Positions 52,697 to 60,582 are shown, counted from the stretch's first letter. The stretch is 64,000 bases of DNA from Bin75 sp965223955 (GCA_965223955.1 OZ245029.1:1550001-1614000); one strand, 5' to 3'. Program-made: numbers and translations. Notes: a model not told the origin generated them from the sequence alone.

Positions 52697-53287
52697 TTAA
52701 AGCTTCCTTGGTTTCTTTGTCCTTTTTCTTATGGCTTGCTTGTTGCGATTTCGCTCTCTCCTTAACGCATCTGCTGTTTTAGGAGTGAACTCGCGATTGG
52801 CTTGGTCAATTTCCTTTTTGAAATCAATTTCTTCAATCGACGGGACACGAAAACTGAAAATAGTTCGGTTGTTAAAATTTGAAATAGACAGATCCCCATA
52901 TCTGATTACATCCATTCCGATAAGAACATCGACATCGCCACTAATCTCCGCTTCTGTGGCTGAAATTCCAGAAACATTGACATTGTTTGCCAGGCCAAGA
53001 TTAATGAAATACGTAGATACCGCCTTAGATCCATGAACGCCTGAAACTATGGCTCTTCCGCTAGGCGCAAGCCCGAGTTGCACGGCTATCCGACGGGTGA
53101 TGCAGGTATTGGTGGCTCCCGTGTCCCAAAGTGCGTGACACTGCACCTTCTGTGGTTCTGGCCTTGTACCTAGTGTGCGAGGATCAAAAGCCTCGCTTAC
53201 CCAGACTTCATTCACCAACGCACGGAGGTATTCCTGTCCGTAAGTGGTAAAAGCTGAAACGCGTTGATTGAGGTATTTTGAGGGCAA
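52697..53287 (-). CDS. Retropepsin-like aspartic protease
   Basis: 196 aa. The catalytic motif ALWDTGATNTCI (D about 55) and a later IGMDVIRYGDLSISN are typical of single-domain, dimeric retropepsin-like proteases. The C-terminus is very basic (RRERNRNKQAIRKRTKKPRK). No signal peptide. It lies 6 bp after a small gene on the same strand that looks like a DUF5678 protein, a pairing I recall as recurrent in bacteria. It may be a two-gene accessory cassette. Visibly lower GC than flanking genes. Confidence 0.78.
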   Translation of the reverse strand: MPSKYLNQRVSAFTTYGQEYLRALVNEVWVSEAFDPRTLGTRPEPQKVQCHALWDTGATNTCITRRIAVQLGLAPSGRAIVSGVHGSKAVSTYFINLGLANNVNVSGISATEAEISGDVDVLIGMDVIRYGDLSISNFNNRTIFSFRVPSIEEIDFKKEIDQANREFTPKTADALRRERNRNKQAIRKRTKKPRKL

Positions 53288-53293
53288 TGCGAG

Positions 53294-53533
53294 TTAGTGA
53301 AACGCGACACGCGAGTGAAATGTTTGGGTGTAACTGTCTTGCCCCGGCAGGCAATGCTGGATGAGGAACGTCCCAAGCGGGTTGGTGGCTTTAGCAGATT
53401 CGTAAGCGTCGAGTTCTGATTCATGAGCACTGATTACAGTTTCACCTACAATGACGAGGTATTTCCCTTCGTATTGGCGTACCAGTTCTTCCTGATGTTC
53501 TCTGTAGTATGCAAACTCGCGATCAAGAATCAT
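53294..53533 (-). CDS. DUF5678-like small protein
   Basis: 79 aa. FAYYREHQEELVRQYEGKYLVIVGETVIS followed by YESAKATNPLGTFLIQHCLPG matches, from memory, the DUF5678 pattern. Soluble, function unknown. It is directly upstream of the retropepsin-like gene, so the two are probably one operon; the protease could act on this partner, but that is speculation. Confidence 0.7.
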   Translation of the reverse strand: MILDREFAYYREHQEELVRQYEGKYLVIVGETVISAHESELDAYESAKATNPLGTFLIQHCLPGQDSYTQTFHSRVAFH

Positions 53534-53688
53534 TGCTTTATGCTAGACCCTGGGTCTCTTTTTCGTCAAGAAGGAACAAAGACCCTTGGGTGCCTTGGTC
53601 GGTTGTGGGATCATCCAAGGGAAACCCGTGAACCTCCGACTGAACGGCTCTGGTCCGGTGGATCAGGGCCGTTGCTTTTGCGTCCGGC

Positions 53689-54012
53689 TCACTGTCCTTC
53701 AATGTTCGCCTTGAACGAAACGGATGCCGGTTTCTTGCCGACACTCATGATGGATGCTTGAAACGTATGTCCCGTAATGAAGGTTTCGGCAATGCCGACA
53801 AACGGGGATTCGTCGCGGGCCTCATCATAGACGCGAAGCGTGACACGGCCTGTGTCGCACGTGGTTGTGCCTTCGATGACTACTATCTGTAAACTTGGAT
53901 GATACATCGATCTCCAATCTTCAATCTTGCATGGGCCGTTGTGATCGTCACACGCGACGGCCACGCCGGTGCAAAAGAGAACCAGTGCAAAGACCATGAC
54001 GAAAAGTTTCAT
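53689..54012 (-). CDS. Small secreted protein
   Basis: 107 aa from ATG 54012 (GAGGA upstream; a start at 54060 is rejected). A signal peptide KLFVMVFALVLFCTGVAVA ends before CDDHNGPC, which could also be a lipobox-like AVAC, so it may be lipidated. The mature part is beta-rich with paired cysteines. The start overlaps the end of the next upstream gene by 4 bp. Not recognised. Confidence 0.65.
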   Translation of the reverse strand: MKLFVMVFALVLFCTGVAVACDDHNGPCKIEDWRSMYHPSLQIVVIEGTTTCDTGRVTLRVYDEARDESPFVGIAETFITGHTFQASIMSVGKKPASVSFKANIEGQ

Positions 54013-54290
54013 AACAGATCCTCTTGTTGAGTGTGGTGAAGCGATCTTCCCTTGATCCAAGATTCAAGCATCGGACGGATGAGGGTTAAGGCAGGTCCGC
54101 GAAATTGTCTAATGGTGAGCAGAAGAATGGCCCTATGCCGGTCTAAACAACTGTAGAAAAGACTTGAGGCGTAGGTTCCTCGAAGTACTTTGGCAGTTAA
54201 AGTATAGTTACACGCATGCTTATCTATAAATTTCGCAATGTTTTGACTCCTGATCAGCAGTTCTTTTAGTATCTCTCCCGCGTTTTTCAT
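54009..54290 (-). CDS. Hypothetical protein, possibly truncated
   Basis: 93 aa, helical, with RGTYASSLFYSCLDRHRAILLLT and RGPALTLIRPMLESWIKG. It resembles the N-terminal part of DUF6988-type proteins; those are usually longer, so this may be cut short. It overlaps the secreted-protein gene by 4 bp. Low confidence. Confidence 0.5.
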   Translation of the reverse strand: MKNAGEILKELLIRSQNIAKFIDKHACNYTLTAKVLRGTYASSLFYSCLDRHRAILLLTIRQFRGPALTLIRPMLESWIKGRSLHHTQQEDLL

Positions 54291-54469
54291 TTTCCTTTTC
54301 CTCGTCTGTTAGATTCTCGCACTACCTCTCTTACCCATTCGACACCATCTTCCGTTTTCTCTCAATACGGGGCACCCTCGTTGAAAATGTGGGGTCACAT
54401 GTTGGGTTGAAATCTTATAAAGAATATAATATTTTGTAATACAAAACATTTTTCATGATTTAGTGCTTC
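54291..54469. other. AT-rich non-coding stretch
   Basis: Includes a small palindrome TTTTGT-AAT-ACAAAA at 54432-54446 followed by CATTTTT, which could act as a weak terminator. No gene. Confidence 0.4.
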
Positions 54470-54655
54470 GAGTTGGGAGGCAGCAGTTCCGGAACCCTGC
54501 CGCCCGGCTGTACGGCTTCGACCTTGGATCACGTGTCGGCCACGGGGTTTACGGCCGTGGCCACTGCGAACATCGATGGCGATCCGACCTGTGACGTGTG
54601 GACCATTGATGAGACGAAAACGTTGCAGAACGTCACGAATGACGTGGCCTTATAA
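54470..54655 (+). pseudogene. Promoterless duplicate of the pilin 3' end
   Basis: 186 bp matching 52501-52686 with only about six differences, five of them in the first 27 bp and one in the stop codon (TAA instead of TAG). It encodes the last 61 residues of the pilin, from ELGGSSSGTLPPGC, without any start, leader or hydrophobic helix. It is either the remnant of a tandem pilin gene or a silent cassette. Confidence 0.85.
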
Positions 54656-54768
54656 TCTCCCGTCCGTTGAAAAAAGACGGCCTGAGGAGCGGAGGGACAA
54701 TATCGGAACTACTGTTCCATAATGGTCTTTCGCTCGTGCGTGTTCCTTCACGTCCCATGGTAATATCC

Positions 54769-54798
54769 TTGACTCTCTTCAAGATCGTCTGCTATAAG
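54769..54798 (+). promoter_or_regulatory. Putative sigma70 promoter for the hopanoid operon
   Basis: TTGACT at 54769-54774, 18-bp spacer, TATAAG at 54793-54798, 100 bp before the shc ATG. Confidence 0.5.
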
Positions 54799-54897
54799 CC
54801 ATCTGCCCTATGGTCATGGGGGAAAAAGAGTTAAGTCCCGGTCGTTGGACCTGCACGCGTCTTTCGACGTAGCCTGTCGATACCAGTTAGTTTAGAT

Positions 54898-57060
54898 ATG
54901 GATCTCCTCATAAATTTTCTGGGGCGGCTGTCCCAGAGTTTTTTCCCCTCTGCCCCCCATCAGGCCAAACCTCGTCATCGGAAGCCACACAACCTTTCCC
55001 TGAAGCTTGTTTCGAATAACCCCGACGTGGCGCGGGGGGTGGAGTTCATTCAGGGTCGCTCCGCCCCATCGACCGTTGGACATGCGGAAGCCGTAGAAGA
55101 AGCCTTGTCGCGGAGCACAAAGTGGCTTCTCGAACAACAGCATCCTGAACATGGCTATTGGGTGGAGGAATTAGAGGCGGATACGACGTTGACCTCGGAG
55201 TATATGATGTTGCGTCGGTATATCGATGCCGTGGATAAAGAGCGGGAAGCCGGAATGGTTCGTTATCTTCAAGGCGCCCAACTCGAAGATGGCGGGTGGC
55301 CGATTTATGCCGGAGCCCCCATGGACGTCAGTGCCTCGGTCAAAGCCTACTTTGCCTTGAAATTGGCCGGGGTCCCACAAGATGATCCGGGGATGTGTCG
55401 AGCCCGACAAGCCATCCTGGCAAAAGGCGGCGTCGTGTCAGCCAACGTGTTTACGAAAATTACGTTGGCCTTGTTTGGCCAATACGATTGGATCGGGCTT
55501 CCGAGCATGCCTCCCGAAATCGTGCTGGCGCCCCAAAAGTTTGCTTTTAACGTGTACGCCATCTCGTATTGGTCCAGAGCCGTGGTTATTCCTTTGCTGA
55601 TTGTGTTCGCCGTTCGCCGGGAATGCCGGGTCCCCGCGGAACAAGGGATTGAAGAGTTGTTTTGCACGCCCAGGGATCAAATCAACTATCGCAACGCCCC
55701 GCCGTTTCAAAAAGATCCCGAGATCATCAGTTGGCGGAACTTTTTTGTCTGGGTCGACAGGATTCTCAAGATCTACGAAAAATATCCTCTTCTTTCCGTA
55801 CGAAAAAAAGCGATCAAGAAAGCCGAGGCCTGGTTGCTGGATCATATGCAGGGGGAAGGAGGCCTTGGGGCGATTTACCCGGCCATGGCAAATTCGATTT
55901 TTGCCTTGATGGCCCTCGGATACCCCGTGACGCATCCGTTTCTCCAAAAGGCCCTTCGAGAAATCGAGGCCCTGGAAATTGAAACGCCGGCGTCATCCGG
56001 TGGACCGGCCACGCTTCACCTGCAGCCGTGTCATTCTCCAATTTGGGATACGGCGTTAACCATCAATGCGTTCGTTGAAAAAGGTCTTCCTGTTGACCAT
56101 GAAGTGCTGTCGCACGCCTCTTCCTGGCTGCGTTCTCGACAAACGCACCGGGTGGGGGATTGGATCGTGTCTTCTCCCGCGGCCGCACCCGGCGGATGGT
56201 ATTTTCAGTTCGAGAATGAGTGGTATCCCGACGTCGATGATACGGCCGCGGTCCTGACCGCCTTGGCGAAACTTTCACCTCTTCAGCCCGCTGATCGGGA
56301 TGAAGCCATTCGGCGTGGGCTGAACTGGGTGTTGGCCATGCAAAGCTCGAACGGGGGGTGGGGAGCCTATGATCGGGACAATGATCAACTGCTTTTCAAC
56401 AAGATTCCCTTCGCGGATCATCAATCGTTGCTCGATCCTCCCACGGCTGATCTCACGGGGCGGTGTCTGGAGATGCTGGGCGCCATGGGATATGACCGGT
56501 CCCACCCTGCCGTGGCCCCGGCGCTCGAGTTTCTTCGACGAGCGCAAGAACCCGACGGCAGTTGGTATGGGCGATGGGGCGTCAATTACCTCTATGGGAC
56601 GTGGTGCGTCATCATCGGCCTTCAGGCCATTGGAGAGGACATGTCCGCTCCATGGATCCAACGCGCCGTCGCTTGGGTTGAATCCAAACAGAACGTGGAT
56701 GGCGGATGGGGAGAATCTTGTTTGTCGTATGCGGACCGGACGTGGGCCGGAAAGGGCGAAAGTGCTCCTTCTCAAACGGCGTGGGCCCTCATGACCTTAT
56801 TGACCGCAGGCCTGTCCGATTCTTTGAACGTCGTGCGCGGAATCAATTTTTTGCTTCGCCATCAACTGGAGAACGGGACGTGGTTCGAACCGTTCCATGC
56901 CGGCACCGGGTTCCCCCGAGTGTTCTATCTTCGATATCATGGCTACAGCAAATATTTCCCCATGTGGGCGTTGGCGATGTATCGTAACGTTCGGATGCAC
57001 GGGGAGATGAAAGCTGAAGCATTGCAACACATCGCACAATCAGCCCGGCAACGGCCATAG
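54898..57060 (+). CDS. shc: Squalene-hopene cyclase
   Basis: 720 aa. Cyclises squalene to hopene/hopanol, the core of hopanoids, at the inner membrane. The catalytic DxDD motif is DVDD at 445-448 (D447 the proton donor). Several QW repeats are visible, for example DGGWPIY (about 131), GGWYFQF (about 432), NGGWGAYD and DGGWGESC near the C-terminus. Length is usual for the family. ATG 54898 lacks a strong ribosome site. First gene of a hopanoid group with hpnG and hpnM. Squalene-synthesis genes (hpnCDE) are not in the window. Confidence 0.97.
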   Translation: MDLLINFLGRLSQSFFPSAPHQAKPRHRKPHNLSLKLVSNNPDVARGVEFIQGRSAPSTVGHAEAVEEALSRSTKWLLEQQHPEHGYWVEELEADTTLTSEYMMLRRYIDAVDKEREAGMVRYLQGAQLEDGGWPIYAGAPMDVSASVKAYFALKLAGVPQDDPGMCRARQAILAKGGVVSANVFTKITLALFGQYDWIGLPSMPPEIVLAPQKFAFNVYAISYWSRAVVIPLLIVFAVRRECRVPAEQGIEELFCTPRDQINYRNAPPFQKDPEIISWRNFFVWVDRILKIYEKYPLLSVRKKAIKKAEAWLLDHMQGEGGLGAIYPAMANSIFALMALGYPVTHPFLQKALREIEALEIETPASSGGPATLHLQPCHSPIWDTALTINAFVEKGLPVDHEVLSHASSWLRSRQTHRVGDWIVSSPAAAPGGWYFQFENEWYPDVDDTAAVLTALAKLSPLQPADRDEAIRRGLNWVLAMQSSNGGWGAYDRDNDQLLFNKIPFADHQSLLDPPTADLTGRCLEMLGAMGYDRSHPAVAPALEFLRRAQEPDGSWYGRWGVNYLYGTWCVIIGLQAIGEDMSAPWIQRAVAWVESKQNVDGGWGESCLSYADRTWAGKGESAPSQTAWALMTLLTAGLSDSLNVVRGINFLLRHQLENGTWFEPFHAGTGFPRVFYLRYHGYSKYFPMWALAMYRNVRMHGEMKAEALQHIAQSARQRP

Positions 57061-57110
57061 CCGCTGATTGGCGTCGTCCTTTCTCACTTCAACGGTTTCC
57101 GGAGCGTTTC

Positions 57111-57872
57111 CTGGAGAATATTGCCGTCTTTGCCGCGACCCCTTGGGAGTATAACGCTATTGCGCACGCGTTGCCCGGGAGCCGCGTCGAGCGGGTGGAT
57201 GGGGTCAAATGGCGTCGATGGGCGAATGCGTCCCGTTTCGTGGCCGTCATCCAAACCGGTGTTGGGTTGGCGAAAGCGCAGGCCGCGTGTGAGGCGGTTT
57301 TCGATAAGAGACCCTGGACCGCGTGTATTGCATCAGGGTTTGCCGGAGCCTTGGTTCCCTCACAAATCGGCGATTTGGTGATTCCTGAGCAGGTTGTCTG
57401 TCAGGATTCGATCATCACGGGTTCTTTCCCGCATGCCTCGATTGTCTGTAGTGCCTTGTATCGACAAAAAGCGTGGCATACGGCACAATTATCAGAGGAC
57501 ACGGTTCTATCCGGACGGTTGGTGACAGTGGGAAATATTGTGTGGTTGGCTAGAGACAAACAGGCCATAGGCCGGGCTTTTGAGGCGAGCAGTCTGGATA
57601 TGGAAAGTGCGGCAATCGGGACGATGGCTGCCCGACGGGGCATCCCGTTCTTCGTGGTCCGGTCGGTTTCAGATCGTGTGGAGGAAGATTTGCCCCTTGA
57701 CCTGAATCTTTTTTGCCGATCAAGCACATTCTTTCAAGGGGTGTGGGCCGTTGCCAAAACCCCGGGAATAGGGCCGGCGTTTAATCGACTGCGTCGGCAA
57801 AAAAACGTGGCGTCGACCAGGCTGACTCAATTCTTTGCAACTTTCTTCTCGGTAGCGGAAAATAGCGCCTGA
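57111..57872 (+). CDS. hpnG: Hopanoid-associated nucleoside phosphorylase (HpnG)
   Basis: About 253 aa. Phosphorylase thought to release adenine from adenosylhopane, giving ribosylhopane. Family motifs TGVGLAKAQAA, ASGFAGAL, and SLDMESAAIGTMA with RSVSDR are present. The conserved N-terminus IAVFAATPWEYNAI lies upstream of the first ordinary start codon (TTG 57171). No ATG, GTG or TTG exists in frame between the stop at 57015 and 57171. The best candidate is CTG 57111, with CGGAG at 57100-57104; ATT 57120 is an alternative. The start codon is thus unusual or the frame is disturbed. It follows shc by about 50 bp. Confidence 0.82.
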   Translation: MENIAVFAATPWEYNAIAHALPGSRVERVDGVKWRRWANASRFVAVIQTGVGLAKAQAACEAVFDKRPWTACIASGFAGALVPSQIGDLVIPEQVVCQDSIITGSFPHASIVCSALYRQKAWHTAQLSEDTVLSGRLVTVGNIVWLARDKQAIGRAFEASSLDMESAAIGTMAARRGIPFFVVRSVSDRVEEDLPLDLNLFCRSSTFFQGVWAVAKTPGIGPAFNRLRRQKNVASTRLTQFFATFFSVAENSA

Positions 57873-57945
57873 ACTATTGGTCAACGACTCTATTGTGTCA
57901 AGGTTGAGAAATACCGTATAGGTGCGGCTAAGAAAGGAAATGGTT

Positions 57946-58602
57946 ATGCCTCAGCTATCTCCAGGAATCGCAAGAACGGTTGAAACACGAGTCCAAACCC
58001 TGATTGGTGCATTGATTCTTGGGTTGTCGGTTTTTGGATTTTCGGCACACCTTTCAGCGGAGATGGAGACAGGTTCCGCCACGGAGGCGATAAAAGGGAC
58101 CATCGATCAGGTCTTGAAGGTTTTGGGAGATGAGTCTCTTAAGTCATCGGAAAGAGCCCAGGACCGCTTGGAAATCCTGGAGGAAATCATCGGAAAGCGG
58201 TTCGACTATCAAGAAATGGGGAAAAGAACCTTGGGAAAGCATTGGCAGAAGTTAAGCGAAGCCGACCGGGAAGAATTCGTGCACCTTTTTCAGCGCTTTC
58301 TCTCTAAAACATATACCGGAAACGTTGATGGCTATTCCGGTGAACAGACTGAATACCTCAAAGAACGGAGAAAAGGAGATTTTGCCGAGGTTCAAACGGC
58401 GGTGACCTCCGACAAGTCAACCCTCTCCATCTATTATCGCTTGCTGAAGAGCTCGAATGTCTGGAAGGTGTATGACGTGGTCTTGGACGGCGTCAGTCTG
58501 GTCAAAAATTTTCGAAGCCAATTTGGACGGATCATCGAGGCCGAATCGGTTGAGGGTCTTCTTGAGAAATTACGAACCAAGACCACCCGGCTTCAATCTT
58601 AG
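57946..58602 (+). CDS. hpnM: Hopanoid-associated MlaC/Ttg2D-like protein (HpnM)
   Basis: 218 aa. Periplasmic lipid-binding protein of the MlaC family; in hopanoid clusters named HpnM and thought to carry hopanoids to the outer membrane. A signal peptide (LIGALILGLSVFGFSAHLSA) is followed by the Tol_Tol_Ttg2 domain: LEEIIGKRFDYQEMGKRTLGKHW and KVYDVVLDGVSLVKNFRSQF. The ATG at 57946 has AAGGA 7 nt upstream; ATG 57940 is too close to it. Third gene of the shc-hpnG-hpnM group. Confidence 0.88.
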   Translation: MPQLSPGIARTVETRVQTLIGALILGLSVFGFSAHLSAEMETGSATEAIKGTIDQVLKVLGDESLKSSERAQDRLEILEEIIGKRFDYQEMGKRTLGKHWQKLSEADREEFVHLFQRFLSKTYTGNVDGYSGEQTEYLKERRKGDFAEVQTAVTSDKSTLSIYYRLLKSSNVWKVYDVVLDGVSLVKNFRSQFGRIIEAESVEGLLEKLRTKTTRLQS

Positions 58603-58684
58603 AGCTTCCTGTAGCCAACCTTCATCGTTGAGGCCTTGCCCTTCAGCCCCAGGTACCTGAGCGAAACGTGATCGAAACGTTTCG

Positions 58685-58703
58685 GTAAGATCTCCTAGTG
58701 TGG
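58685..58703 (+). repeat. 19-bp direct repeat, left copy
   Basis: GTAAGATCTCCTAGTGTGG, repeated exactly at 60559-60577. The two copies bound a low-GC 1.87-kb segment with three unknown genes. Confidence 0.85.
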
Positions 58704-58873
58704 TAGTGGGTCATTTTGAATTTTCTAGCCTGGGGCGGATGATGACAAATAAAATGTCAATATGTAAATATGTAATAATGCTGGCATGCTGGTAAGAGTA
58801 TGGCCTTTTAGGGTTAGTGCTAAAGTGGGTCTTCAGCCGAAAACCTGTCAAGCGTCCTCGTGACGTGAATTAG

Positions 58874-59080
58874 TTAGGGAAGTTCATTGTCGATGTCGCT
58901 ATAGGTGAGCAGGAAGCAAGCTTTGAGGCTTGGCCGGTCAATGAGTTTGCCAGGGCTGGTGGGTTGAAAGGCGGTAAAGCGAGGGCGGAAAGTCTCTTGC
59001 CAGAGTACCGGAGCGAGATTGCCCAAAAAGCGGCGAAGGTTTCGCTGGTCGAAACCACGTGGGCAAAACTAACCAAGTAA
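58874..59080 (+). pseudogene. Fragment of a small GGLKGGKARA-motif protein
   Basis: The open frame carries NEFARAGGLKGGKARAESLL and PEYRSEIAQKAAK, the hallmark of a widespread small basic protein family of unknown function (usually ending KAARARW). No start codon is available in the frame and the typical C-terminal end is altered (VSLVETTWAKLTK), so it appears to be a relic. Confidence 0.55.
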
Positions 59081-59093
59081 TGTAAATAAAGGT

Positions 59094-59360
59094 GTGACAC
59101 TAACTGTGAAAATTAAAAATTCGAAAACGGGGGAAGAAGAAGAAGGACAAATGGTCAAGGTGATCAAGGCAGATGAGCCGTTCTCGCACATCACTTTGGA
59201 GGATGGAACGGAAGTGACAATGAGAACCAACGTTGTTCGAGTTGTCCGTCTTACAGACAAATGGGATGAAAAAGGTAATCCCATATACTCAATCGACGTT
59301 GCCGGCACAACGACGATTGACTCTCCTGACAACTTAAGAAAGAAACCAACAGATGGATAA
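59094..59360 (+). CDS. Unknown small protein, gene 1 of a three-gene overlapping cassette
   Basis: 88 aa from GTG 59094. Not recognised. Predicted mainly beta: VKIKNSKTG, HITLEDGTEVTMRTNVVRVVRLTD, IYSIDVAG, suggesting a compact barrel-like fold, with no signal peptide. It overlaps the next gene by 8 bp. Base composition is lower in GC than the flanking hopanoid and dxs genes, consistent with acquisition. Confidence 0.65.
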   Translation: MTLTVKIKNSKTGEEEEGQMVKVIKADEPFSHITLEDGTEVTMRTNVVRVVRLTDKWDEKGNPIYSIDVAGTTTIDSPDNLRKKPTDG

Positions 59361-59940
59361 TAAAATCTGTTTAGAAACCACCAAAGATCAGTGGGAATGG
59401 AAGCTTGGTCAGCATTCCCAATTTACCCCTACTGATCGCAGCGCTTTTTTCTGTCAGGCTGAGGACGATGGGAGATACTTGTTCTCCCAGCATTCTAGTG
59501 ATCAGGCCTTTGAAATTGTTTTTATTACCCCATTTGAGAGCCCTCGCCTTCAAAAACTAATGCCGGAACAACAGGACACATGCAAAACCGCCATTCGCGC
59601 CCTTCTCGATACTGCTGGCAAAAAAAACTGGGACGGAGAAGGCGCAGATCCAGTTACAGAAAATACTGTGTCCGTTGCCCTGGAAGTTGTTGAGGAATTG
59701 CCGATTGCCGGTGGGATCCCAGAAATATCCGCTGACCCAGAAGGAAGCGTGGAATTCAATTGGCATCTCGACAATGGAACAATGCTTACTATTAGTATTG
59801 GGCAAACTGGGGATATTGCCATTTCCGGCTTATGCGATGGGGAAGCCAAATTGACCGGTATGCAGTGGGACAGCAAAGGGAAAATTAAATCGCTTCTGCG
59901 TTGCGGTTTGGGGTGGTTGAGCGAGATGCAGGAACGATGA
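59353..59940 (+). CDS. Unknown protein with WDGEGADPVTENT motif, gene 2 of the cassette
   Basis: 195 aa. Soluble. Contains KKNWDGEGADPVTENTVSVALE followed by PEISADPEGSVEFNWHLDN and LTISIGQTGDIAISGLCDGE. Proteins with an NWDGYGA...P-E-I-x-A-x-P-D-G-x-I-x-x-E-W pattern are, as I recall, scattered and uncharacterised in many bacteria. Starts 8 bp inside gene 1 and its TGA overlaps the ATG of gene 3 (ATGA), so the three are translationally coupled. Confidence 0.7.
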   Translation: MDNKICLETTKDQWEWKLGQHSQFTPTDRSAFFCQAEDDGRYLFSQHSSDQAFEIVFITPFESPRLQKLMPEQQDTCKTAIRALLDTAGKKNWDGEGADPVTENTVSVALEVVEELPIAGGIPEISADPEGSVEFNWHLDNGTMLTISIGQTGDIAISGLCDGEAKLTGMQWDSKGKIKSLLRCGLGWLSEMQER

Positions 59941-60311
59941 CAATCGAAGATGGTGACCTATTCGCCAGATTCGGATTAGAGAGTGACAAAATTTCGACGA
60001 ACAGGGTTCATCACAAATTGTTTGAGCCGAGAAAAGATGGAACCTTGTCGGTGCACACCATCGACGGCCTAGATAGCTCGAAAATACAAGCATCTGGGGA
60101 ACGTACAGCGAGAAAAAGAAATAAAACTCTTTACGGGTGGGCGAAGATTACAAAAGCGTTAGTAGATGAGATAAAGCTAACTCTCTGTATAGATAATAAT
60201 CCTTACTGCGGTCACGCAACCATAAGCGGTTGGCCTGAAGAACGTAATGTGCGTCTAGACAAGCAAAAACTTTTAGCGGTCAATTGTTGTAGATTTTCAG
60301 TAAAAAATTGA
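59937..60311 (+). CDS. Unknown protein with HATISGWP motif, gene 3 of the cassette
   Basis: 124 aa from ATG 59937, overlapping the previous stop by 4 bp. The pattern RVHHKLFEPRKDGTLSVHTIDGL ... LYGWAKI ... GHATISGWPEERN resembles a recurring uncharacterised family (F-x-P-x-x-x-x-LSV-x-x-I-DGL ... HA-x-I-x-GWP) that I recall seeing beside the NWDG-type proteins. No catalytic motif identified. Together with the two genes upstream it forms a compact module; function unknown. Confidence 0.7.
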   Translation: MTIEDGDLFARFGLESDKISTNRVHHKLFEPRKDGTLSVHTIDGLDSSKIQASGERTARKRNKTLYGWAKITKALVDEIKLTLCIDNNPYCGHATISGWPEERNVRLDKQKLLAVNCCRFSVKN

Positions 60312-60348
60312 TCTTAATGCGTGACCGTCAAGCATAGATGTCATCTAA

Positions 60349-60373
60349 CAGGGGCATGAATGGGTTGCCCCTG
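60349..60373. repeat. Hairpin 1 after the cassette
   Basis: CAGGGGCA-TGAATGGGT-TGCCCCTG, perfect 8-bp stem, 38 bp after the last cassette gene. Not followed by a T-run. Confidence 0.7.
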
Positions 60374-60381
60374 AAAACGCA

Positions 60382-60422
60382 AACGCTCATGCCTTCGATG
60401 TTTGGTCGAAGGCATGAGCGTT
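60382..60422. repeat. Hairpin 2: perfect 17-bp inverted repeat
   Basis: AACGCTCATGCCTTCGA and TCGAAGGCATGAGCGTT separated by TGTTTGG. The right arm contains the ATG of an IS1-like transposase relic, so it may be a displaced or duplicated IS segment, or a strong transcription-stopping structure. Confidence 0.85.
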
Positions 60423-60572
60423 CGTTCCACAGCCCGCACAGCGGACGTTAGCAAGAACACCGTCATCAAACTTCTTGTGGACGCCGGTAAAGTCTCTAAT
60501 TCCTACCAAGACCGCGTCCTTCAGAACCTTCCCTGCAAACGCATCCAGGTCGATGAGAGTAAGATCTCCTAG
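60414..60572 (+). pseudogene. IS1-like transposase fragment
   Basis: Frame MSVRSTARTADVSKNTVIKL followed by LVDAGKVSNSYQDRVLQNLPCKRIQVDE matches the helix-turn-helix and first catalytic Asp-Glu region of IS1-type transposases. It is cut after VDE exactly where the right-hand 19-bp direct repeat begins, and stops at TAG 60570. Everything downstream is missing. Confidence 0.7.
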
Positions 60573-60577
60573 TGTGG
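60559..60577 (+). repeat. 19-bp direct repeat, right copy
   Basis: GTAAGATCTCCTAGTGTGG, identical to 58685-58703; ends the island just before the dxs promoter. Confidence 0.85.
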
Positions 60578-60582
60578 ATTTC

